In this document: piece after piece, positions 24,504-31,950 of the stretch
How positions within the stretch are numbered: the stretch's first letter is position 1
Layout of the letters: every line of letters begins with the position of its first letter
Source: Chelydra serpentina
Lineage: Eukaryota; Chordata; Testudines; Chelydridae
Direction of reading: 5' to 3'
Length of the DNA: 64,000 nt
Assembly (NCBI GenBank): GCA_037349315.1
Contig: JBAIAC010000014.1
Location: forward strand, 27,133,001 to 27,197,000
Program-made: the position numbers and the translations under genes
Notes under the pieces: model-generated
Database searches by the model: none
The model's input: only the letters and a program-made list of their open reading frames with translations
Told to the model about the DNA's origin: nothing

Positions 24504-25676
24504 TCAATTAACATAATGGCCGAGCCATTCCAAATCACGATTTAATCCGGAGGCAACGCAATCTAGTTTGCATATCAATTCGAGTTCAATAGTTTCTCTT
24601 TGAAGTCTGCTTTTGGAGTTAATCTGTCGCAACACTGCTATCCTCAAATCTGTCATTGAGTGATCAGGGAGGTTGAAGTGTTCACCTACTGGTTTTTGAA
24701 TGTTATGATTCCTGATGTCAGATTTATGTCCATTTATTCTTTTGCGTAGAGACTGTCCGGTTTGGCCAATGTACATGGCAGAGGGGCATTGCTGGCACAT
24801 GATGGCATATATTACATTGGTAGATGTGCAGGTGAATGAGCCCCTGATGGCGTGGCGGATGTGATTAGGCCCTGTGATGGTATCACTTGAATCGATACGT
24901 TGACAGAGTTGGCATCGGGCTTTGTTGCAAGGATAGGTTCCTGGGTTGGTGTTTTTGTTGTATGGTGTGTGGTTGCTGGTGAGTAATTGCTTCAGGTTGG
25001 GGGGCTGTCTGTAAGCAAGGATTGGTCTGTTGCCCAAGTTCTGTGAGAGTGAGGGATCATCTTTTAGGATAGGTTGTAGATCTTTGATGATGCGCTGGAG
25101 AGGTTTTAGTTGGGGGCTAAAGGTGACGGCTAGTGGTGTTCTGTTATTTTCTTTTTTGGGCCTGTCTTGTAGTAGGTGACTCCTGGGTACTCTTTTGGCC
25201 CTGTCAATCTGTTTTTTCACTTCAGCAGGTGGGTATTGTAGTTGTAAGAATGCTTGATAGAGATCTTGTAGGTGTTTGTCTCTGTCTGAGGGATTGGAGC
25301 AAATGCGGTTGTATCTTAGAGCTTGGCTGTAAACAATGGATCGTGTGGTGTGTCCAGGATGGAAGCTGGAAGCATGTAGGTAAGTATAGCGGTCAGTAGG
25401 TTTCCGGTATAGGGTGGTGTTAATGTGACCATCACTTATTAGCACAGTGGTGTCTAGGAAATGGACCGCTTGTGTGGACTGGTCTAGGCTGAGGTTGATG
25501 GTGGGATGGAAATTGTTGAAATCATGGTGGAATTCCTCAAGGGCTTCTTTTCCATGGGTCCAAATGATGAAGATATCATCAATGTAGCGCAAGTAGAGTA
25601 GGGGTGTTAGGCGACGAGAGCTGAGGAAGCGTTGTTCTAAGTCAGCCATAAAAATGTTGGCATACTGTGGGGCCAT
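24504..25676 (-). CDS. Penelope reverse transcriptase (C-terminal part) with GIY-YIG endonuclease
   Basis: An uninterrupted frame of 390 codons. The RT part starts at the segment MAPQYANIFMADLEQ and has the catalytic YIDD at residues 31-34 of this frame. A linker with the Cys pattern CNKARCQLC follows near residues 250-258. The GIY-YIG-type endonuclease comes next: NVIYAIMCQQCPSAMYIGQT at 287-306, then RKRINGHKSD, and a Glu-rich ETIELELICKLD near the end. The family's full protein also has the RT fingers and N-terminal half, which are missing because the frame begins where the inverted 5' arm is joined. The protein would reverse-transcribe its RNA at nicked sites; this copy cannot. The intact frame shows that the insertion is young. 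The start is simply the first Met in the truncated frame. Confidence 0.9.
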   Translation of the reverse strand: MAPQYANIFMADLEQRFLSSRRLTPLLYLRYIDDIFIIWTHGKEALEEFHHDFNNFHPTINLSLDQSTQAVHFLDTTVLISDGHINTTLYRKPTDRYTYLHASSFHPGHTTRSIVYSQALRYNRICSNPSDRDKHLQDLYQAFLQLQYPPAEVKKQIDRAKRVPRSHLLQDRPKKENNRTPLAVTFSPQLKPLQRIIKDLQPILKDDPSLSQNLGNRPILAYRQPPNLKQLLTSNHTPYNKNTNPGTYPCNKARCQLCQRIDSSDTITGPNHIRHAIRGSFTCTSTNVIYAIMCQQCPSAMYIGQTGQSLRKRINGHKSDIRNHNIQKPVGEHFNLPDHSMTDLRIAVLRQINSKSRLQRETIELELICKLDCVASGLNRDLEWLGHYVN

Positions 25677-25683
25677 ACGGGTG

Positions 25684-26026
25684 CCATTATGTTAATTGAA
25701 TCTATTTCCCTTAAGTTAACGATCCTCATTCACACCTGTGTGACCATCTTGTTTATCACTTCAAAAGCTTTTTCTTCCCCTGCTGTCATGTTTCCTCTCA
25801 ACTAATTAGCCTCTTAAGATTGGTCTATACACCTGGACCATCATGTTTCTCTGACTGTATATATATCTGTCTGAAGAATAATTTCATTCCACGCATCCGA
25901 TGAAGTGGGTACTAACCCACGAAAGCTTATGCTGAAATAAATTTGTTAGTCTCTAAGGTGCTACAAGTTTTTCTTTCTTATTTTCATTTTGCTGACACAG
26001 ACTAACACGGCTACTACACTTAAACC
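25684..26026 (+). repeat. inverted 5' arm of the Penelope element
   Basis: Reverse copy of the element's 3' region: GCCATTATGTTAATTGAATC at the inner side, CCACGAAAGCTTATGCTG in the middle, and the tail ACACGGCTACTACAC at the outer side. It includes the codons for the last residues (GHYVN and stop) of the protein, so copying started inside the 3' coding end. Confidence 0.9.
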
Positions 26027-26157
26027 TGTTCTTAAAATGATCAGCATATGCTGGGTCATCAGCCGAGACAGCTATAACACGAAATGTCCGGCAGAATGTG
26101 AGTAAAACGGAGCAGGAGACATACAATTCTCCCCCCAATGAGTTCATTCACAAATTT

Positions 26158-26330
26158 AATTAATGCACGAAGAGGCACATGAATCTTTAGCACATCTGGC
26201 ATGTAAATATCTTGCAATGCCAATTACAACAGTGCCATGTGAACGCCTGTTCTCACTTTTTCAGGTGACATCGTAATTAAGAAGTGGGCAGCATTATCTT
26301 CCATAAATGTAAACAAACTTGTTTCTCTTA
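26158..26330 (+). pseudogene. hAT transposase C-terminal part (right arm)
   Basis: The + strand reads HLACKYLAMPITTVPCERLF, then after a single-base frame slip GDIVIKKWAALSSINVNKLV. This is the hAT C-terminal dimerisation motif with the diagnostic PCERLFS. It is cut at 26330 by the Harbinger insertion; the coding sequence resumes at 31464 with DWLNKK. It is the inverted counterpart of the left arm. Confidence 0.75.
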
Positions 26331-26717
26331 GGCCAGGTCTACACTAGGACTTTATGTCGAATTTAGCAGCGTTAACTCGATTTAACCCCTCACCCGTCCA
26401 CATTATGAAGCAGTTTATTTCGACATAAAGGGCTCTTTGAATCGATTTCTGTACTCCACCCCGATGAGGGGAGTAGCGCCAAATTCGAAATGGCCATGTC
26501 AAATTCGAGGTACTGTGGACGGAATTCGACGCTAATAGCTCCAGGAGCTATCCCACAGTGCACCACTCAGTGGACGCTCAGGGCAGTAATCTGTACTCGG
26601 ATGCTCTGACCTGCCACTCAGAGAAATCCCCGGGAAAATTTGAATCCCTTTTCCTGTGTGGCCATTTTGAATCCCATTTCCTCTTTGGACATCGTGGCGA
26701 GCTCAGCAGCACTGGCA

Positions 26718-27297
26718 ATGATGCAGAGCTCTACAGCAGTGGTTTCCATGCCATCGCAGAATAGAAAGAGGGCTCCAGCATGGAGTGATCGGGAAGTTTT
26801 GGATCTGATCGCTGTGTGGGGAGATGAATCAATCCTAGCCGAGCTCCGTTCCAAAAGATGGAATGCAAAGATTTTTGAGAAAATATCCCAGGCTATGATG
26901 GAGAGAGGATACAGCCGGGATGCTACGCAGTGCCGCGTGAAAATCAAGGAGCTGCGGCAGGCGTACCAAAAGACCAAGGAGTCCAACGGACGCTCCGGGT
27001 CGCAGCCACACACTTGCCGATTTTACGAGGCACTGCATGCCATGCTCGGTGGTGCTGCCACATCTACCCCACCAGTGTCCGTGGACTCCGACGACGGGGT
27101 CTTATCTACGGCCACGTCGGAGGAGGTTTTCGCAGACGGCGAAGAAGAGGAGGGAGGGGAGGAGGACGAGGCACTAGACAGCGGTCTCACTGCTGATTTC
27201 CCCGACAGCCAGGAACTATTCCTCACCCTGACTGAGCTTCCCTACGAACACTCCCAAGGCAGCATTCCTGACCAGGAATCAGGCGAAGGATCATCAG
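26718..27297 (+). CDS. Harbinger Myb/SANT-like DNA-binding protein, exon 1
   Basis: Accessory protein of PIF/Harbinger elements; it binds the element's ends and helps bring the transposase into the nucleus (family knowledge). The frame has a trihelix Myb/SANT-like domain at about residues 18-110: APAWSDREVLDLIAVWGDE, then KIFEKISQAMMERGYSRD, QCRVKIKELRQAYQKTKE and FYEALHAMLGG. An acidic run (DGEEEEGGEEDEALD) and an FPDSQELFLTL block follow. Met at 26718 fits because it precedes the domain by about 18 residues; an upstream in-frame Met at 26640 is possible. The exon ends at 27297 before GTCAGT. The frame is open with no lesion. Confidence 0.85.
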
Positions 27298-27313
27298 GTC
27301 AGTGTGTTAGACA

Positions 27314-27319
27314 TTTATT
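27314..27319 (-). promoter_or_regulatory. AATAAA downstream of the antisense frame
   Basis: TTTATT on + gives AATAAA on the minus strand about 91 bases after the stop codon at 27410. This distance suits a 3' end for the antisense transcript. Confidence 0.45.
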
Positions 27320-27409
27320 TGCAATACAATAGGTATGGTGTGTTAGCACTGTGTAACTGTGGCTTAATTGGCCTTATGCGCTTCAGCTTGGAGTCGCTTT
27401 CCCGTGCAA

Positions 27410-27745
27410 CTATTCGAAAAGTCTGTCAATATGTATGGGGATAGAGGTATAATCCCCATCTGAGAGCTCCGCGAAGCTCTCCTGGAGGTACAGTGAGAGC
27501 TTGTTTAGCACGTTCACTGGGAGAGCGGCCTTATTGTCTCCTCCATGGTAGGATACTTTCCCGCGCCATGCAAGCTGCAGGTACTCTGGTATCATTGCCT
27601 TGCATAGCATGTCAGCATACGGCCCCGGGGTTTGCTGGCATTGACGCACCATGCAGTATTTCTCTCTCGGTAATCCTCATCAGAGTGATATCAGTCATGG
27701 GGTCCTGGTTTGAATGAGTGGTATAATTAGTATAGTGAATGCTTC
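27410..27745 (-). CDS. antisense frame in Harbinger intron, candidate last exon
   Basis: The minus strand carries an 80-codon open frame from the Met at 27652, starting MVRQCQQTPGPYADMLCKAM and ending PIHIDRLFE before the stop. It looks like protein: mixed polar and hydrophobic residues, few Ser/Pro runs. Upstream, in a second frame, SNQDPMTDITLMRITERE is readable and connects to it across a (GA)n run near 27657-27669. Loss of one GA unit explains the frame change. An acceptor-like AAAAG at 27746 precedes the exon. Joined to the candidate exon at 28325-28492 in matching phase, it would give about 150 residues. I do not recognise the family. It lies entirely within the intron of the + strand gene. 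Confidence 0.45.
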
Positions 27746-27784
27746 CTTTTCCCTTTAAAGAAAGACACCCGGCTGTTACCGTTA

Positions 27785-28230
27785 ATGCGTGGTGGTAGGG
27801 AGTCGGGAGCCAAACTATTAGTACTTAGCGGTGCGCGTGCAGGGACAGTTCCGGGGACCGGCCACGCGAGGCCGGGGAAAGGGTACGCGAGCCGTTCAGA
27901 CACAGCGGTTCGCGGGCGATCTTGGTTCCCGGGAGCTGACACGCAAAGGGAGGGGGGGAAGGGTAGGCGAGCTGTTCATGCTGAGCGGTTCGCGGGCATT
28001 TTGGGTTCCATGGAGCGACCACGTGGAGCGGGGGGGAAGGGTAGGTGAGCCGTTCCTGATGAGCGGTTCGCAGGCACTTTAGGTTCCCGGGAGCGACCAC
28101 GCGGAGGGGGTGGAAGGGCAGGCGAGCCGTTCATGCTGAGCGGTTCGCGGGCACTTTAGGTTCCCGGGAGCGACCACGCGGAGTGGGGGGGGTTAGGAAA
28201 GCCGCTGTAGATGAGCGGTTTGGCCAGCAG
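27785..28230. repeat. GC-rich minisatellite, about 78-bp unit
   Basis: Successive copies begin with GAGCCGTT or GAGCTGTT at 27889, 27969, 28047 and 28124, and a partial at about 28199, so the spacing is 75-80 bases. Each has GAGCGGTTCGCGGGC, then TTCCCGGGAGCGACCACGCG and a GGGGGGAAGGGTAGG run. The tract is rich in CpG and lies in the Harbinger gene's intron. Open frames on both strands here follow from composition and are not called. Confidence 0.85.
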
Positions 28231-28324
28231 CAGTTCCTGCCCGGTGCCAGGAACAGTGAGTGAGACATGGGAGTAGAGCACTGCTGTGAAGCAATCTCTC
28301 AGCAGTCCTAACTCATCACCTTAC

Positions 28325-28492
28325 CATGGTCTTCAGAGAGGTGATTTTCACTGTTCGGCAAGGCTTCTGGGATCCGTATACCGGGACCCCAGACACTCAG
28401 CATTAAGGCATAATATTTGACCTTGTAGTACGTATCCATGTGATAGGCACTGTGTTTGGTCCTATTCACGGTGAAAGAGTATGGGCATTGTT
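28325..28492 (-). CDS. antisense frame in Harbinger intron, candidate upstream exon
   Basis: On the minus strand this stretch is open and reads CPYSFTVNRTKHSAYHMDTY, then YKVKYYALMLSVWGPGIRIP and NSENHLSEDH. It is preceded by an acceptor-like TACTTTTTCCAG and followed by CATG-GTAAGG, a strong donor. The open frame actually extends to 28532. Its phase (1) matches the proposed acceptor at 27746. Together with the 27410-27745 exon it forms a candidate third Harbinger gene or a captured host fragment. I do not recognise the protein, and the first exon(s) are not identified. Confidence 0.4.
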
Positions 28493-28543
28493 CTGGAAAA
28501 AGTATCTTTCTGAGGAATTCACTCCCTTTCCATCATCCCGCAG

Positions 28544-28854
28544 CTGCGAGTGTCTCCCGCCCTACCCGTGTTTCTCCCTCCCATGGGCTACTACAGATAA
28601 GGTGGCGCAAAAAGAGAACCCGGGACGACATGTTCTCGGAATTGATGATGTTGTCCCGAAGGGAGGCGGCACAGCGGAGAGAGGACGTCTCACGGTCCGA
28701 GCGAGCAGCCAGGGAACGGGAGCAGAGGGCTGAAGCGCACGAGGACAGGTGGCGGCAGGAAGATCAGCAGGCAACCCAAACAATGCTGGGACTAATGAGG
28801 GAGCAAACCGACACGCTCCGGCGCCTGGTAGATGTTCTCCAGGACAGGAGATAG
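28544..28854 (+). CDS. Harbinger Myb/SANT-like protein, exon 2
   Basis: Acceptor CATCATCCCGCAG ends at 28543. Joined to exon 1 at phase 1, the frame continues GSS-A-ASVSRPTRVS, then RWRKKRTRDDMFSELMMLSR and a long Arg/Glu-rich coiled coil ending in LRRLVDVLQDRR. The RKKRTRDDMF block and coiled coil are typical for the C-terminus of these proteins. The spliced protein is 296 residues. The intron (27298-28543, 1,246 bases) holds the antisense frame and the minisatellite. A polyadenylation signal AATAAA follows at 29104. Confidence 0.8.
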
Positions 28855-29103
28855 GAGGAAAGAGCCCCTCTATATGTTCTTTCCAACCGCCCACCCCCGC
28901 CGCCAAGTCCAGTGGTTTACTCACCCAAAGTCACTAGGACGAGGGGAGGCAGGGTCCGTGGAAATATTCACTCCACCCCTGCAGACTGCTCCAGTAGCAG
29001 AAGGCTCTCATTCCCAAAACCTTAGATTTTTCCTTCCCCTCCCTCCAGCCGCACCCCTCAACACCTCCCATCCCAGGTTCCATGTTAAAGAAATGTTCTG
29101 TTA

Positions 29104-29109
29104 AATAAA
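29104..29109 (+). terminator. polyadenylation signal of the Myb/SANT-like gene
   Basis: AATAAA in TTAAATAAAACTGG, 250 bases after the stop at 28854 and followed by a T/G-rich stretch (GGTTTTTTGGTTCATTTATG). Confidence 0.65.
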
Positions 29110-29676
29110 ACTGGTTTTTTGGTTCATTTATGTTTCCCTGAGTGTCTTAAACGGGACCGTTTGTTTTTCGGGTTATTGGGTAACGGGGTTTGTAAGTGTA
29201 GAGGACTGGAGCACAACCCAGGGTACAGACAGGGTAACAGATCAACTGAAAGGCACAGTAAAAATTGCATGCAGTAAGCACACTTGTCATTTTGTGTGTG
29301 TGTTTTCAGGTTCTCTACGTGGGGTTGGTGGTTGGGTGGTTCGCTGTCTGGTGGGGGAGGGTGACCGCTGATCTTTGGCGGCTGGCAATAGCCTGCATGA
29401 TAGATCAATGCACTGGGGGATCCGTAGCCGATATTCACAGCGAAAAAGTCACAGAGACCCCACCACACACACATGCGATTAGGAGAGGTTAATGGCGCCC
29501 TTTAAACAAGCAGTCCAGCACTTAGGACTGCTCTGGGAGCAGGAGCATGTCATTCCCCAAGCTTTGAAGCGTACTTTCCCACACTCCACCCGCTCCCCAA
29601 CCGCGGTATGCGTCCACGGTTAAAACTGTAAATGAGAAACCAGTACCGGAGACGGTCCAAATAAAAAAATGTTTCC
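29110..29676. other. spacer between the convergent Harbinger genes
   Basis: Intergenic part of the element. Overlapping frames on both strands (29124-29474 minus, 29265-29492 plus) have no motif I know; the minus frame contains FFAVNIGYGSPSALIYHAGY, which looks somewhat protein-like and could be a further antisense exon, but I see no clear splice sites. Confidence 0.4.
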
Positions 29677-29682
29677 TTTATT
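29677..29682 (-). terminator. polyadenylation signal of the transposase gene
   Basis: TTTATT on + is AATAAA on minus, 121 bases past the transposase stop at 29803, within GGCACAATAAAGG. Confidence 0.65.
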
Positions 29683-29802
29683 GTGCCTTTAGAGCCTTGA
29701 GCGAAGGAGGGGGAAGGGGGTTGGTAATGGGAGAGGATAGGCAACGGAAACTGTGTAAAGAAACAGGGGAAGGTTCAGTATCTGTTTAAGGAAGTGTAAC
29801 AG

Positions 29803-31088
29803 TCACTGGTTACCCTGGTCTGTCTGGAAGCGAGCTTTCAAAGCTTCCCGGATGCGCAGCGCATCCCGCTGTGATCTTCTAATCGCCCTGGTGTCCGGCT
29901 GAGCGTAATCTGCTGCCAGGCGATTTGCCTCAACCTCCCAGCCCACCATAAACGTCTCCCCCTTGATCTCACAGAGATTGTGGAGCACACAGCACGCTGC
30001 AATCACAATGGGGATATTTTTAGGGCTGAGGTCGGAGTGAGTCAGTAAGCTTCGCCATCTGCCTTTCAGACAGCCAAAGGCACACTCCACCACCATTCTG
30101 CACTTGCTCAGGCGGTAATTGAAGAGCTCCTTTTCAGTGTCCAGGGCTCCCGTGTATGGCTTCATGAGCCATGGCATTAGCGGGTAGGCAGGGTCCCCTA
30201 GGATCACTGTTGGCATCTCCACATCCCCAACAGTGATTTTGCGGTCCGGGAAATAAACCCCCTGTTGCAGCCGTCTAAACAGACCAGAGTTTTTGAAAAC
30301 ACGAGCATCATGAACCTTGCCTGGCCACCCAACATTGATGTTCGTAAAACGTCCTTTGTGGTCCACTAATGCTTGCAGTACCATAGAAAAATAGCCCTTT
30401 CGGTTAATGTACTGGCTGCCCTGGTGCTCCGGTCCCAGGATAGGGATGTGTGTCCCATCTATGGCCCCACCGCAGTTTGGGAATCCCATCACAGCGAAGC
30501 CATCTATGATCACCTGCACGTCTCCAAGGGTCACTACCTTTGAGAGCAGCAGGTCAACGATTGCATGGGCTACCTGCAAGCAACCCCCACGGTAGACTTG
30601 CCCACTCCAAATTGGTTCGCTACTGACCGGTAGCTGTCAGGAGTTGCAAGCTTCCACAGGGCTATGGCCACTTGCTTCTGGATAGTCAGGGCTGCTCGCA
30701 TCTGGGTGTCCTGGCGATTCAGGACAGGGGACAGCAAGTCACAAAGTTCCATGAAAGTGCCCTTACGCATCCGAAAGTTTCGCAGCCACTGGGATTCATC
30801 CCAGACCTGCAGCACTATGCGGTCCCACCAGTCAGTGCTTGTTTCCCTTGCCCAGAATCACCGTTCCACAGGATCAACGTGACCCATTGCCACCATGATG
30901 TCTAGGGGCCGGGGTCCAGCGCTTTGCGAGAGGTCCATGCCCCTCTCAGAGTTCAAGTACTCCCGGAGCTTCCGTTGCCTCCTCTCCCGATTTCTCTGCA
31001 TCTGAGTCTGGAAAAGGTGCGCTATAAGGCGCGAGGTGTTGGCAACGGACAGAACATCAGCGATAATCGCGGACGGCTCCATGCCCAC
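29803..31088 (-). pseudogene. HARBI1-type Harbinger transposase, two lesions
   Basis: Cuts and pastes the element at 3-bp TWA-type sites. The N-terminal part (31088-30858) runs to VDPVER, then a TGA at 30858-30860 interrupts; beyond it FWARETSTDWWDRIVLQVWD continues in the same frame. An Arg codon CGA turned into TGA by CpG decay would explain this. Next come FRMRKGTFMELCDLL and the helix-turn-helix SYRSVANQFGVGKSTVGVAC. A single-base loss near 30583 shifts the frame into 30579-29803. That frame has the DDE_4 nuclease: GGAIDGTHIPIL (first Asp), ILGDPAYPLMPW (second Asp), and MVVECAFGCLKGRWRSLL (Glu). Only two lesions in about 430 residues point to a young copy. Convergent with the Myb/SANT-like gene. 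Confidence 0.92.
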
Positions 31089-31611
31089 TGTCCTGTGGCG
31101 TCCGAGCTATCAGCCACAGGAAAAGGGCGCGAATTCATTACCCGCCGGCGCTTTCACGTAGGGACGGCGGGAGTGTGGGTCGAGTGACGAAATTTACATA
31201 TAACGACCCTTGACACAATTTCGGTCCCACAAGGCACTGGGGGCTACACCCAGAATTCCAGTGGGCAGCGGGGACTGCGGGAACTGTGGGATAGCTACCC
31301 ACAGTGCACCGCTTGCAATATCGACGCTTCCCCCCTTACTGTGGACTCGGAAATTCGAATTAAGATCCCTGATGTGGATTCGAACAATCGACCTGGCAAT
31401 ATCGGGTTCACAAGTTCGGTTTCACAAAAATCGAACTAGTCTCGTAGTGTAGACATACCCTTAGTGATTGGCTGAACAAGAAGTAGGAATGAGTAGACTT
31501 GTAGGATCTAAAGTTTTACATTGTTTTGTTTTTGAGTGCAGTTATGTAACAAAAAAAACTACATTTCTAAGTTGCACTTTTATGATAGAGATTGCACTAC
31601 AGTACTTGTAT

Positions 31612-31690
31612 GAGGTTGGGGATTGGTTCTCTTTGAGCAGGGGGTTGGACTAGATGACCTTCTGAGGTCCCTTCCAGCCCTGATATTCTA
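31612..31690 (+). repeat. SINE/CR1 tail inserted in the hAT right arm
   Basis: The segment from GGGGATTGGTT through GGGTTGGACTAGATGACC and TTCCAGCCCTGATATTCTATG interrupts the hAT arm. The flanks TGTATGAGGT and CTATGAGGT repeat the host word, suggesting a target duplication of about 8 bases. The left arm has uninterrupted hAT sequence at the same place. Confidence 0.75.
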
Positions 31691-31950
31691 TGAGGTGAAT
31701 TGAAAAATACTTTTTTTTGTTTATCATTTTTACAGTGCAAATATTTGTAATAAAAATAATATAAAGTGAGCACTATACAGTTTGTATTCTGTGTAATTTA
31801 AATTGATATTTGAAAATGTAGAAAAACATCCAACAATATTTAATAAATTTAAATTAGTATTCTATTGTTTAAAAGTGCGATTAATTGCGATTAATGTTTT
31901 TTATCGCAATTAATTTTTTTGAGTTAACTGTGATTAATCAACAGCCCTAG

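Larger units (their letters stand above)
24220..26026 (-). mobile_element. Penelope-like element with long inverted terminal arms
   Basis: A 1.8-kb retroelement on the minus strand, bounded by 14-bp target duplications. It holds a 5'-truncated reverse transcriptase/GIY-YIG frame. The two ends carry about 300 bases in inverted orientation (24221-24520 and 25684-25985) that differ at only one position that I noticed (TTAATGATCC against TTAACGATCC). The right arm extends further, to GCTGACACAGACTAACACGG. The left arm is the natural 3' untranslated region. The right arm is a reverse copy of it joined to the 5' break of the frame. Inverted or direct terminal copies of this type are known for Penelope elements. 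The near identity of the arms implies a recent insertion. Confidence 0.9.
26331..31460. mobile_element. PIF/Harbinger DNA transposon, nearly complete
   Basis: A 5,130-bp element with termini GGCCAGGTCTACACTA (left) and, on the other strand, GGGTATGTCTACACTA (right). It is flanked by TTA at 26328-26330 and 31461-31463. The target is the hAT coding sequence, which continues across the insertion. Inside are convergent genes: a spliced Myb/SANT-like protein on + (26718-28854) and a HARBI1-type transposase on - (29803-31088). The first gene's intron carries a GC-rich minisatellite and an antisense reading frame. The interior is much more GC- and CpG-rich than its surroundings, as expected for a fairly recent arrival. 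One stop and one frameshift disable the transposase. Confidence 0.93.
23334..31950. mobile_element. palindromic hAT element hosting later insertions
   Basis: Both outer ends read CTAGGGCT inwards (23334 on +, 31950 on -), and both arms carry the same 3' portion of a hAT element in inverted orientation. The left arm is 23334-24219 plus about 26041-26157; the right arm is about 26158-26330 plus 31464-31950. The arms differ by roughly 15-20% by eye. The flanks AGTATATA and ACTATATC match at 6 of 8 positions, a plausible decayed 8-bp duplication. A Penelope-like element (24220-26026), a Harbinger element (26331-31460) and a SINE/CR1 tail (31612-31690) were inserted later. Removing them restores continuous arms. 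Confidence 0.7.

Noticed and set aside
25133..25399. 88-codon plus frame
   Set aside because: Shadow of the Penelope reverse transcriptase frame on the other strand.
27727..28100. Open frames across the Harbinger minisatellite on both strands
   Set aside because: All frames are open because the unit lacks stop codons; unit length is not a multiple of three, so no conserved repeat protein results.
27298..28900. Alternative exon 2 start at 28598 for the Myb/SANT-like gene
   Set aside because: The acceptor CTACAG at 28597 joins exon 1 in the wrong frame; the acceptor ending at 28543 keeps the RKKRTRDD block in frame.
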